A stretch of DNA of 24,184 nucleotides from Vicingus sp036171675. Lineage in GTDB: Bacteria; Bacteroidota; Bacteroidia; Flavobacteriales_E; Vicingaceae. The position numbers were made by a program, and so were the translations under genes. This document shows, in pieces, positions 7,436 through 15,315 of this stretch. Within the stretch, counting starts at the first letter, position 1; each line of letters opens with the position of its first letter. A model generated the notes under the pieces. It was not told the DNA's origin. It searched no databases and was given only the letters and a program-made list of their open reading frames with translations. The stretch is from NCBI GenBank assembly GCA_036171675.1, contig JAVHRO010000008.1:1-24184 (forward strand), given 5' to 3'.

Positions 7436-8278
7436 ATGATAAAAAAAATTACCGTAATTAGTTCAATTGTATTTTTCTCACAAGTATGCTATGCTCAGTT
7501 TGGAACAAAAATAGCTGGTCAACTAATTGATAAATCAATTCAAAAAAAATCATCTAAATCAACAACCAAAGATGAAATTTCTGCTCCTAAAGAAAATCAA
7601 ACTTCTAACGAAACAGAAGAAATAAACGAAAATACATATTCTGGCACTGCGTTTGGAAGCGGTTCGTCAAAAAAAGATAAAGTAAAACCTGAATATATTT
7701 TTCAAAGTAATGTGGTAATGCAAGTTGAAATTGTAGATAAAACAGGTAAAAGCACCGGAAAAAATGAGATGATAATGCACATTAGTAAAGAAAGTAATTA
7801 TTCTGGAACAGAAATGAAATCGAAAGACACTCAAGGGAATATTTCGATATTTGATTGGACCAGTAACATTATGATTTCGTTGATGAACCAAGAAGGAAAC
7901 AAAATTGGAATGGTGATGGATTTAGATGCCAACAACAAGTCTGCTGAAACAAAACAAGATGCTCCAATGAAATTTACGAAGACAGGTAAAACAAAATCTA
8001 TTCTTGGTTATATGTGTGACGAATACATTGCCGAAAACGATGATTCCAGCATTGATATGTGGGTTACTCAATCCTTAGATTTTAATGTGAGTAAAAATAT
8101 GGAGTACTTTTCAAAACAATCCAACACAAGCAATTATACAAAAGATGCCCCTCAAGGATTTATGATGGAGGCTACTACTACCGAAAAGAAAAAAGGTGGA
8201 AAATCGATTATGCAAGTAACTCAAGTAAATAAATTTGCTAATACAACTTTTAAAACTTCCGATTATACATTTTATTAA
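7436..8278 (+). CDS. Exported DUF4412-like protein
   Basis: 280 residues. The start at 7436 gives a classic signal peptide (MIKKITVISS, hydrophobic core, cleavage after CYA near residue 20). The frame is open further upstream to 7289, but that part overlaps the previous gene. The mature N-terminus is polar and Lys/Ser/Thr-rich (about 30-80). The rest is beta-rich, with YIFQSNVVMQVEIVDKTGK, a central LGYMCDEYIAEND segment, and WVTQSLDFNVSKNM. This matches the pattern I know as DUF4412, a periplasmic or outer-membrane-associated Bacteroidota family of unknown function. No catalytic motif is visible. It precedes the exported peptidase gene by 41 nt and may share its transcript. Confidence 0.65.
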   Translation: MIKKITVISSIVFFSQVCYAQFGTKIAGQLIDKSIQKKSSKSTTKDEISAPKENQTSNETEEINENTYSGTAFGSGSSKKDKVKPEYIFQSNVVMQVEIVDKTGKSTGKNEMIMHISKESNYSGTEMKSKDTQGNISIFDWTSNIMISLMNQEGNKIGMVMDLDANNKSAETKQDAPMKFTKTGKTKSILGYMCDEYIAENDDSSIDMWVTQSLDFNVSKNMEYFSKQSNTSNYTKDAPQGFMMEATTTEKKKGGKSIMQVTQVNKFANTTFKTSDYTFY

Positions 8279-8319
8279 TTTTTTTCTTAAAAGCTATCAT
8301 CCATCATAAAAATAAAAGC

Positions 8320-9534
8320 ATGAATACAAAACAACTCTTCATTTCTGCGTTTTTAATAATTAATTTCCAATTATTAATTTTCAATTGTAACGCTCAAAAT
8401 GATACTTTACTAAACAAAAAAGACGGAAAATATTTATTTACACCAGTTAAAAGCATGGAAGCCCTTGAAGTATTAAGCCAAGGTAGAACTGGCACCTGCT
8501 GGTCATTCTCTTCCCTCTCATTTTTAGAATCAGAAATTATTAGAAAAGGAAAAAAAGCAGTCGCTTTATCAGAAATGTTTATTGTTAGAAATGCATATTT
8601 AGACAAAGCCATTAATTATGTTAGAATGCATGGCGAAACAAACTTTGCTGCTGGTGGTGCTTTTCACGATATTCCTTACATCATTAAAAAATACGGTATT
8701 GTTCCAAACCAAGTTTACAAAGGCTTAAATTACGGTGAAGATAAGCACAACCATTCTGAAATGGATGCCATACTAAAAGCTGCTGTTGACGAAATTGTAA
8801 AAAATCCACAAAAAAAATTAACTACTTCATGGACAAAAGCTATTGAAGGAGTTTTAGATGCCTACTTAGGTGCAATTCCTTCTGAATTTGAATTTGAAGG
8901 TAAAAAATATACACCTAAATCGTATGCCGCTAGCCTTGGCTTAAATATGGACGACTATGTGGTAATTGGTTCATATTTGCATCATCCTTTTTACGAACAA
9001 TTTGTAATTGAAGTACCCGATAATTGGAACTTTGGAACCATCTACAATGTTCCATTAAATGAAATGGAGCAAGTAATTAATGATGCTGTTATGAAAGGAT
9101 ATTCTGTGGCTTGGGGAAGCGATGTTTCTGAAAAAGGATTCTCATTTAAAAATGGTTTAGCCATTATTCCAGAAGATGAAGCTACTGTTACTGTTATTGG
9201 TAAGGACAACAAAAATTTTAGCGATGCTGGTGCAGACAAAGTGAGCAATGCATTCAACGAGCCTGTAAAAGAAAAAGAAATAACTCAAGAACTACGTCAA
9301 TTGGCTTTCGATAATTACGAAACAACCGATGACCACGGTATGCACATTACTGGTATTGTTAAAGACCAAAAAGGTACCAAATATTACATCGTAAAAAATT
9401 CGTGGGGTAAAGACAACTATGCTAGTGGTTATTTTTATGCCTCCGAAGCGTATGTAAAATATAAAACCATTGATATTATGGTTCATAAAGATGCATTATC
9501 AGCAGAAATGAAAAAAAAATTAAACATTAAATAA
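8320..9534 (+). CDS. Exported C1B cysteine peptidase (aminopeptidase C / bleomycin hydrolase type)
   Basis: A 404-residue papain-fold peptidase. Residues 1-25 form a signal peptide (hydrophobic run ending CNAQ), so it should act outside the cytoplasm. The catalytic set is complete: Gln54 (oxyanion) and Cys60 in QGRTGTCWSF, His339 in DDHGMHITGI, and Asn360 in VKNSWG. The spacing between Cys and His (about 280 residues) and the L-S-E-M-F-I-V-R segment fit the C1B subfamily rather than short C1A papains. The C-terminal arm (HKDALSAEMKKKLNIK) is the region that reaches into the active site in this subfamily and gives aminopeptidase-type trimming. It is somewhat shorter than the usual ~450 residues. 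It probably degrades exported peptides, but the substrate is unknown. Confidence 0.88.
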   Translation: MNTKQLFISAFLIINFQLLIFNCNAQNDTLLNKKDGKYLFTPVKSMEALEVLSQGRTGTCWSFSSLSFLESEIIRKGKKAVALSEMFIVRNAYLDKAINYVRMHGETNFAAGGAFHDIPYIIKKYGIVPNQVYKGLNYGEDKHNHSEMDAILKAAVDEIVKNPQKKLTTSWTKAIEGVLDAYLGAIPSEFEFEGKKYTPKSYAASLGLNMDDYVVIGSYLHHPFYEQFVIEVPDNWNFGTIYNVPLNEMEQVINDAVMKGYSVAWGSDVSEKGFSFKNGLAIIPEDEATVTVIGKDNKNFSDAGADKVSNAFNEPVKEKEITQELRQLAFDNYETTDDHGMHITGIVKDQKGTKYYIVKNSWGKDNYASGYFYASEAYVKYKTIDIMVHKDALSAEMKKKLNIK

Positions 9535-9559
9535 ATTATTTTATTCACGAATTAATACA

Positions 9560-10033
9560 ATGGAAAATTTACAAGAAATTAAAATTGGTAAAGGCTTAAA
9601 CGACGTTTTATTTGGAATTACCCGAGAAACTTTGAAAAAAAAATATGGCGAACCTACTGAAGTTGACCGTTACGATGCAGGCGAAGATGACGAGTATTTA
9701 ACCGAAGCTTGGCATTACGACGAATTAGAAATTTCTGCTTCGTTTGATGAAGAAGATGACTGGCGTTTAACTACCATTTCAACAAGTTCACCTACTGCAA
9801 AACTTAATGGTAAACCTATTATTGGATTAACCATGCCACAACTTCAAGAAATTATTGAACCTTTAGATCTTGGAACAGTTGAAATTGAAGAAATGGAGGA
9901 TGATCAAACCTTGTTAAGTGTTGTCGATTCAAGTATTAATTTTTGGTTCGAATTTGAAAAATTATCAGAAGTTCAATGGGGTGTATTATGGAAAGACGAA
10001 GACACTCCAAAATGGCCTGTACCAGTTTTATAA
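9560..10033 (+). CDS. Acidic hypothetical protein
   Basis: 157 residues, strongly acidic, with no signal peptide or membrane segment, so probably cytoplasmic. I do not recognise the family. The segment FGITRETLKKKYGEPTEVDRYD resembles the G-x-T-x-x-x-V/L-x-x-x-x-G-x-P turn seen in BamE/SmpA-like and other small alpha-beta domains. A weaker echo (IIGLTMPQLQEIIEPLD) occurs in the second half, so the protein may be a two-repeat fold. Trp and Asp/Glu clusters (EEDDW, WKDEDTPKW) are notable. It lies 25 nt after the C1B peptidase and ends just before a strong terminator, so it is the last gene of this rightward block. A role as a small binding or immunity-type protein is possible but unsupported. 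Confidence 0.6.
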   Translation: MENLQEIKIGKGLNDVLFGITRETLKKKYGEPTEVDRYDAGEDDEYLTEAWHYDELEISASFDEEDDWRLTTISTSSPTAKLNGKPIIGLTMPQLQEIIEPLDLGTVEIEEMEDDQTLLSVVDSSINFWFEFEKLSEVQWGVLWKDEDTPKWPVPVL

Positions 10034-10043
10034 ATCGCATAAA

Positions 10044-10075
10044 AAAAAAGCACTTCAAATTTGAAGTGCTTTTTT
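10044..10075. terminator. Perfect 32-nt palindrome, bidirectional intrinsic terminator
   Basis: AGCACTTCAAA meets its exact complement with no unpaired centre. The palindrome continues outward into six A/T pairs on each side, giving a U-run after the stem on both strands. It closes the rightward block that ends at 10033. It may also stop leftward transcription from the YceI-like gene at 10192. Confidence 0.85.
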
Positions 10076-10191
10076 ATAGATTATAAAATACAAATCACCT
10101 TCATTTTAAACAAAAGTGATTTATTATAGTAAACATTTTTTTAGGAAAAACGAATAAAATTATTTATACTTTTTTTTAGAACATCTATTTT

Positions 10192-10833
10192 TTAATGACA
10201 TCTTTTTGAAAGAGCAACGCTTATTTCCAAACTGATGTTTGGCCATAATTTACTGATGCCATCTTTACCGGTATGTTTTTCATTACAAACTTTATTTAAA
10301 GCAATAACAGCATTATTTGCATTCCAATTATTCATGTCTAGTTCACCCATCAATTTAACGATATTATCATCAACGGTGTAATTCATAATTACTTCTTTTT
10401 CAACATCATTCATGGTAACAAAAAACGAGCATTTTCCCTTTTCATTATCACCCTCTACTTTACTAACTTGTCCAATGATTAAATCTGTGTTTAGCATGGA
10501 ACCAAAAAAAGCTGTTACAATTTTTGCATCTCTTTCTGGATTTGTTGTATTAGTAGATTTGGTGGGTATTGTAAACTTGATAGTATTTAATACTTCTGTT
10601 AGTTTAGTTGATTTTTCACCTCCTGTAACAATTACTTCATTAAAAGTTCCTGAAACAGCAACTTTTTCAGTTGTTTTATAAGCAGTCCATTTTAATTTAA
10701 TAGAATCGCTTTTTTCATATTCATAAAAGCAAGTGTTTCCTTGGTTATCGGCATCAGTTTTTGGAGTTGAATTTCCACACGAACAAATTGTTGAAGTAAT
10801 CATCAACATTATTGGAATAATTAATTTTTTCAT
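10192..10833 (-). CDS. YceI-like lipoprotein
   Basis: A 213-residue protein. The signal peptide ends with I-C-S-C, most likely lipidated at Cys19, so it is envelope-anchored. The mature part has SIKLKWTAYKTTEKVAVSGTFNEV near its start and LGMxx-type strands later. These fit the YceI lipocalin-like beta-barrel, whose relatives bind polyprenoid or other amphiphilic molecules. Typical YceI domains are about 170 residues, which fits the mature part here. The ligand is unknown. Its own TAnnTTTG box (10866-10873) gives a 27-nt leader, so it is probably transcribed separately from the phosphodiesterase gene 45 nt upstream. Confidence 0.7.
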   Translation of the reverse strand: MKKLIIPIMLMITSTICSCGNSTPKTDADNQGNTCFYEYEKSDSIKLKWTAYKTTEKVAVSGTFNEVIVTGGEKSTKLTEVLNTIKFTIPTKSTNTTNPERDAKIVTAFFGSMLNTDLIIGQVSKVEGDNEKGKCSFFVTMNDVEKEVIMNYTVDDNIVKLMGELDMNNWNANNAVIALNKVCNEKHTGKDGISKLWPNISLEISVALSKRCH

Positions 10834-10865
10834 GATTTTTATAATTTATTTTATGTTTTACAACA

Positions 10866-10873
10866 CAAATTTA
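10866..10873 (-). promoter_or_regulatory. Putative -7 box of the YceI-like gene
   Basis: The minus strand reads TAAATTTG. The expected start is near 10861, giving a leader of about 27 nt. It lies between the stop of the phosphodiesterase gene and the YceI-like start. Confidence 0.4.
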
Positions 10874-10878
10874 AGTAT

Positions 10879-11634
10879 TTAATTTCGATACTTTAATAGT
10901 AAGTTCGGATAATCAGAAATAATTCCATCAACCCCACGCTGAATTAATTTTTCAATTGTTTCTGAGTCATTTACTGTCCATACGTGCAATTCTTTACCAT
11001 ACTCATGTACTTTATCAATAAGTGCTTGTGATGCGTATTTATGTTGAACAATAATTTCATCCACAAAATAATACCTATCTAATGGTTTAAAGTTGATAGT
11101 TGTATCAAACGATAATGGAAGAGTAGCATGCTTACCAACAAATAATTTACCAGTTCTAATTTCAGTACTCAATGAGTTCATTCTAACTAAAGTCCTATCA
11201 TTAAATGATATTATTTTGCACCAACTAAAGGCATTTTTAGCTTTAATAATATTTAAAATATGACGTTCAATATTTGGATAATACAAGTAACTGTATTTGG
11301 TTTCTATTAATAATTCGGCTTTTCCATTAATCAAATCTAGCACTTGTTCTAATGTTGGAACTTTTTCATCTTCATAAACCGAATTAAATTTTAATCCTGC
11401 ACTAAAGGCTAAGATCTCATTATAATTCAAATTTTTAACAAATCCAAAACCATTAGTGGTTCTTCTAAGTGTTCTATCATGCAAAACAATAATCACATTA
11501 TCATTGGTTTGTTGAACATCAATTTCAATTCTATCCACACCTAAATTCAATGCTAATTGTATTGCCGCTAAGGTGTTTTCTGGCGCTAAACCACCGGCAC
11601 CTCTATGTCCAGTTATTATTAATGACTTTTTCAT
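10879..11634 (-). CDS. Glycerophosphodiester phosphodiesterase
   Basis: A 251-residue TIM-barrel enzyme that hydrolyses glycerophosphodiesters to glycerol-3-phosphate and an alcohol. The GDPD signature is complete: His10-Arg11-Gly in GHRGAGGLAPENT, Glu37 and Asp39 in RIEIDVQ, and His52 in LHDRTLRRTTNG. The C-terminus has the usual HVWTVND and GVDGIISDYP strands. There is no signal peptide, so it resembles the cytoplasmic UgpQ type rather than periplasmic GlpQ. Its start lies 1 nt after the stop of mqnE, so the two are translated from one leftward message. The pairing with menaquinone synthesis is not an obvious pathway link. Confidence 0.93.
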   Translation of the reverse strand: MKKSLIITGHRGAGGLAPENTLAAIQLALNLGVDRIEIDVQQTNDNVIIVLHDRTLRRTTNGFGFVKNLNYNEILAFSAGLKFNSVYEDEKVPTLEQVLDLINGKAELLIETKYSYLYYPNIERHILNIIKAKNAFSWCKIISFNDRTLVRMNSLSTEIRTGKLFVGKHATLPLSFDTTINFKPLDRYYFVDEIIVQHKYASQALIDKVHEYGKELHVWTVNDSETIEKLIQRGVDGIISDYPNLLLKYRN

Positions 11635-11635
11635 T

Positions 11636-12781
11636 TTATGCGATTGAAAAATCTCTTAATTCATTATATACACTATCTCTTTCAACTGGAATTCTTCCAA
11701 CTTGTTTTATCAATTCAATCATCTCGATAGAAGTCATCACTGGTTTTTGTTCTTCAGAACCCGCCATAGTATAAATCTTTGTTGAATCATCAACAGTTCC
11801 ATCAATGTCATCAACACCAAAAGACAATAATAGCTGAGTTGTTTTTCTTCCTATCATAGGCCAATAAGCCTTTATATGACTAAAGTTATCCAAGAAAATT
11901 CTACTCATCGCAAACATCTTTAAATCCTCAATAATACTTACTTCCTCAATATATGACATTTGATTATTTTTGTTTCTAAACTTTAAAGGAATAAAAGCAT
12001 TAAACCCCCCTGTTTTATCTTGTAACTCTCGTAATCGATTCATATGATCAATAAGATGCTCATAATTTTCAAGATGTCCATAAAGAATTGTTGCATTAGA
12101 AGGCATTCCAACACTATGTGCAGCTTCGTGAATTGCTAACCATTCTGCCGAAGTGCATTTATCTTCACAAATTTGTTTTCGTATATTTTCGTCAAATATT
12201 TCAGCACCACCACCAGGCAAAGAACCTTGCCCTGCATCTTTTAAAATTTGTAACCCTTCTTTATAGCTAACATTTGCTTTTCTACACATGTATTCTAATT
12301 CTACTGCTGTAAAAGCTTTTACATGAATGTCGGGTCTTATTTTTTTGATGTTTAGAATTAAATTCTTAAAATATGCTAAGCCCATTTTTGGATGAACACC
12401 TCCAACAATATGAACTTCAGTTACATCAATATTATCATAAGCTTTTATTGCCTCATAAATTTGATTTTCAGAAAGTTCCCATGCTTCATAATCGTCTTTC
12501 TCTCTTAGTTTTCTGGAATACGAACAAAATTTACAATCAAAAACACAAATATTGGTTGGTTCTACGTGAAAGTTTTTATTAAAAAAGGTTTTCTTACCGT
12601 GACGATTTTCTCTGATATAATTGGCTAACAATCCTAATAATCCTAATTCGGCATGCTGATATAAATACAATCCTTCAGTTGTCGAAAGTCTTGTGTGATT
12701 GATTACTTTATTTGCTAGTATTAATAATTCGTTATCTTGAATTGTTTTTTTTAATACGTATGATATAGCTGAATTTGACAT
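11636..12781 (-). CDS. mqnE: Aminofutalosine synthase (radical SAM), futalosine menaquinone pathway
   Basis: 381 residues. The radical SAM cluster motif is Cys79-x3-Cys83-x2-Cys86 (CVFDCKFC). Downstream are VTEVHIVGGVHP, KAFTAVELEY, LPGGGAEIFDE, SNATILYGHLE and DNFSHIKAYWPMIG, the segments I know from MqnE. This enzyme joins S-adenosylmethionine to 3-[(1-carboxyvinyl)oxy]benzoate to make aminofutalosine. MqnC (the dehypoxanthine futalosine cyclase) is the nearest paralogue and shares the cluster motif. The GGGAEIF and HIVGGVHP context favours MqnE. Such proteins have sometimes been misnamed CofH. A TATCTTTG box 14 nt upstream suggests a short 9-nt leader. The phosphodiesterase gene follows after 1 nt. 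Confidence 0.9.
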   Translation of the reverse strand: MSNSAISYVLKKTIQDNELLILANKVINHTRLSTTEGLYLYQHAELGLLGLLANYIRENRHGKKTFFNKNFHVEPTNICVFDCKFCSYSRKLREKDDYEAWELSENQIYEAIKAYDNIDVTEVHIVGGVHPKMGLAYFKNLILNIKKIRPDIHVKAFTAVELEYMCRKANVSYKEGLQILKDAGQGSLPGGGAEIFDENIRKQICEDKCTSAEWLAIHEAAHSVGMPSNATILYGHLENYEHLIDHMNRLRELQDKTGGFNAFIPLKFRNKNNQMSYIEEVSIIEDLKMFAMSRIFLDNFSHIKAYWPMIGRKTTQLLLSFGVDDIDGTVDDSTKIYTMAGSEEQKPVMTSIEMIELIKQVGRIPVERDSVYNELRDFSIA

Positions 12782-12794
12782 TGTAATTTTTTTT

Positions 12795-12802
12795 CAAAGA
12801 TA
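12795..12802 (-). promoter_or_regulatory. Putative -7 box of mqnE
   Basis: The minus strand reads TATCTTTG, fitting TAnnTTTG, between the terminator of the upstream protease gene and the mqnE ATG. It predicts a start near 12790. Confidence 0.45.
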
Positions 12803-12813
12803 ACCTTTTTGTG

Positions 12814-12847
12814 CAAAAAAAAGAGTCCCGATTTATTCGGGACTCTT
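12814..12847 (-). terminator. Intrinsic terminator of the M43 protease gene
   Basis: The arms AAGAGTCCCGA (12821-12831) and TCGGGACTCTT (12837-12847) pair perfectly around a 5-nt loop. On the minus strand the stem is followed by a run of Ts down to about 12815. It begins 24 nt after the stop codon of the protease gene. Confidence 0.9.
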
Positions 12848-12870
12848 AAATTATAATTAAAATTAATCTA

Positions 12871-15087
12871 TTACTTAGATAGCATAATTTTCTTAGTAGT
12901 TACTTCGCCATTTGAAGTTACTTTAACAAAGTAAACACCATTTGGTTGAGTGGAAATATCCACATTCATCATGTTTGATGTAGTTGAAGAACTTACTACT
13001 TTTTCTCCTATCATGTTATAAACATCAACAGTTGCATTATTTTTTGGCAACATAATTTCAATAGTTCCAGAAGTTGGATTTGGGAATACAACCACTTCCT
13101 TAATATCTGAAATTTGTGATTTAACACCATTAGATTTGTTACAAACAACAGCTACGACAGTTGGCTTGTACAGAATACCATAAGCGGTTAAATCTTTCCA
13201 ACCAGTACCTGACTCATTTGCCCAACATGTGTTAGTTACTGCAGTAGAAACTCCCATTACAAGTGTGTCACCATTTAATGGGGTTACTGCATGATCATTT
13301 CCAATATAGAAATCAGTAGTGTTAACATCGAAATCAATTGCAGGACTGATTGGCACTTGAATAAATTGATTTAGGTTTGCAGAGAACTGACCAGTAGTTA
13401 TTGGGAATGTAGCTAACACTGTACTAGGTTTTCCACCAGCACCATTGCCTTTCCAAATTTTTAAATTACCAGCACCAGTTCCAGAAGACTGAACAAATAC
13501 ATATCTTACCTCAGTTAATTCTTTACCAGCACCAGGATAAGTAACTCTACCAGCCCAACCATTGTCATCATAACAGTTGTTACCCATAATATAACCTTCT
13601 AAAGGTAAATTACATCCGGCAGGGTCTTGAGTCCAATATGCACCCACAAAAGTTTCTGTATTCCAATCCCATCCAGCAGCTGTAGAATCACATATTACAG
13701 TACCTGTTGGATTTACAACGATATATGCAGTTTTAGTTACTGAATTAGATCCTGCAGCGTTATCTCCTACAGTTAATGTTACATTATAAGAACCGGCTGC
13801 AGCATATGTAATAGCAGGAGGAGTTTGAACATTAGAGGTGGATGGTGTTCCACCAGGGAAACTCCATGACCATGAATTTAATGTAGCTGGGCTAGTTGAA
13901 GCATCAGTAAATGTTACTGATTGACCCGCATTAATAGTAGTTGGAGTTCCTGTGAAATTAGCTGTAATTGCAGCCATACTACATACATTTGAAGTCAACA
14001 ATGAAACTCTTCTTGGTGAATTAGCTAAAACTGCATCCATACGAGTTTTTTGTGCAACAGTAAACATATACATACAAGCATCATCGGTATAATCCATATA
14101 ATTCATAGTCATTTCAGCTGTAGTACCAGCACATTCACCTGTAGGTGCGTATGGATAAGGGGGACAACCATAATTTAATCCATTTTGACCAGATGAATAA
14201 CCACCTATTTGAGGAGGGGTATCAGCACAAAAATCATTTCCACAAGCAGCATCACCGCTAATGTGTCTTAACCCTAACCAGTGACCTATTTCATGAGTTG
14301 CAGTTCTACCTTTATTAAATTGGGCAATAAGCGTTCCTGTAGTACCAAAAGCATTGTACAAAATAACAACTCCATCGGTATTTGCAGCTGTTGCACCACC
14401 AGTTAACCCAGATAATCCTGAACTCGTTGGAAATTGTGCGTAACCTAAAATACCACCAGAAATATTAGCTGCCCATAGATTTAAATATTTAGTTGGATCC
14501 CAAATTGTTGCTGGTTTCCATGTTGCATCAATGGTGGTTGTAGATAACGATGTTGCAGGTGCAATAGAAACCCTATCAACACCATCTGTTGGATTTCCAT
14601 TTGGATCAGTTTGAGCTAAACAAAATTGAATATCCATATTACCTTTAACACTATTAAAAGCAGAAGGGACACTACTATAATCAGTATTAGTAGCAGAGTA
14701 ATCTTTGTTTAATGCTGTGATTTGAGATTGAATTTGGGCCAAGCTAATATTTTGAGTAGCATTACCATATAGCACGTGAACTACTACAGGGATATTTCTT
14801 GACGCTTTTTGAACAGAGGGATTTGCAGCCTCTTCTTTAATTTTTTGATCAATCCAAGTTTCGAATTGTTCTACAGATTCTGTATTTAATTTAGCAGCTT
14901 GTTTTAATTGTTCCATCTCAGAAGTGTAACAACGAATGTTTCCACTAGGAGTTTTTGCAGTGTTTTGAATGAGTATCTCATTCAAACTTTCATCTAGTTG
15001 AGGCTTGTTTACTTTTCTAGTATTTTGTCCAAAAACCAGCAGCGTACTCAACACTAACGATGAAATTAATAAAGTACTTTTTTTCAT
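12871..15087 (-). CDS. Secreted M43-type metalloprotease with PKD and T9SS sorting domains
   Basis: A 738-residue exported protein. Signal peptide about 1-20; propeptide-like region about 21-95. The catalytic domain (about 97-370) has the zinc site HEIGHWLGLRH (265-275), with His265, Glu266, His269 and His275, and a likely Met-turn at NYMDY (329-333). This is the pappalysin/cytophagalysin (M43) pattern of metzincins. Residues about 376-458 form a PKD domain (SVTFTDAST, WSWSFPGG, YNVTLTV). Residues about 465-645 are a Cys-containing beta-rich domain I cannot name. Residues 668-738 are a T9SS type A sorting domain (FPNPTSGTIEI, VYNMIGEKV, NGVYFVKVTSNGEVTTKKI), directing outer-membrane export and surface attachment or release. 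It is followed by a strong terminator and looks monocistronic. Confidence 0.93.
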   Translation of the reverse strand: MKKSTLLISSLVLSTLLVFGQNTRKVNKPQLDESLNEILIQNTAKTPSGNIRCYTSEMEQLKQAAKLNTESVEQFETWIDQKIKEEAANPSVQKASRNIPVVVHVLYGNATQNISLAQIQSQITALNKDYSATNTDYSSVPSAFNSVKGNMDIQFCLAQTDPNGNPTDGVDRVSIAPATSLSTTTIDATWKPATIWDPTKYLNLWAANISGGILGYAQFPTSSGLSGLTGGATAANTDGVVILYNAFGTTGTLIAQFNKGRTATHEIGHWLGLRHISGDAACGNDFCADTPPQIGGYSSGQNGLNYGCPPYPYAPTGECAGTTAEMTMNYMDYTDDACMYMFTVAQKTRMDAVLANSPRRVSLLTSNVCSMAAITANFTGTPTTINAGQSVTFTDASTSPATLNSWSWSFPGGTPSTSNVQTPPAITYAAAGSYNVTLTVGDNAAGSNSVTKTAYIVVNPTGTVICDSTAAGWDWNTETFVGAYWTQDPAGCNLPLEGYIMGNNCYDDNGWAGRVTYPGAGKELTEVRYVFVQSSGTGAGNLKIWKGNGAGGKPSTVLATFPITTGQFSANLNQFIQVPISPAIDFDVNTTDFYIGNDHAVTPLNGDTLVMGVSTAVTNTCWANESGTGWKDLTAYGILYKPTVVAVVCNKSNGVKSQISDIKEVVVFPNPTSGTIEIMLPKNNATVDVYNMIGEKVVSSSTTSNMMNVDISTQPNGVYFVKVTSNGEVTTKKIMLSK

Positions 15088-15170
15088 GTTTATAAGTTTA
15101 GTTAATTTTAATTCAGCATTAAATTTAGCATTTTATTAATGATAAAAATGACCTATTTATTAAAAATTCG

Positions 15171-15266
15171 ATGAATCCTAAAAAAATTAAGTTAAAAGCA
15201 ACCATTTTTAACAATGTATCGTCTAAAATAAAAGGAGTTTTTAAAGTTAATTTGGATAGGTCTTAA
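15171..15266 (+). CDS. Possible 31-residue basic small protein (tentative)
   Basis: An ATG-to-TAA frame of 31 codons (MNPKKIKLKATIF at the start) on the plus strand in the gap between two leftward genes. The peptide is highly basic, with eight Lys and one Arg. It ends 20 nt before a hairpin whose U-run is longer on this strand. No TAnnTTTG box and no recognised family were found, so it may be chance or part of a small RNA. Confidence 0.2.
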   Translation: MNPKKIKLKATIFNNVSSKIKGVFKVNLDRS

Positions 15267-15286
15267 AAAATTTTATCTCCTTAATT

Positions 15287-15315
15287 AAAACCCTGAGTCC
15301 CATCAGGGTTTTTTT
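15287..15315. terminator. Hairpin terminator, stronger in the plus direction
   Basis: AAAACCCTGA (15287-15296) pairs with TCAGGGTTTT (15303-15312) around a 6-nt loop. On the plus strand seven Ts follow the G-C core; on the minus strand only four, then AATTAA. It starts 1 nt beyond the stop codon of the leftward FAD oxidase gene, so it may serve that gene. The plus-strand geometry is better, although no established plus-strand gene lies upstream. Confidence 0.75.

Noticed and set aside
10091..10127. AAATCAC...GTGATTT inverted repeat beyond the palindrome terminator
   Set aside because: Seven pairs with a 17-nt loop and no G-C-rich core. The adjacent perfect palindrome explains termination better.
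11636..12781. Annotation as CofH (F420 biosynthesis) or MqnC
   Set aside because: Motif context (HIVGGVHP, LPGGGAEIF, SNATILYGHLE) matches MqnE, and no F420 genes are seen. MqnC remains the only close alternative.
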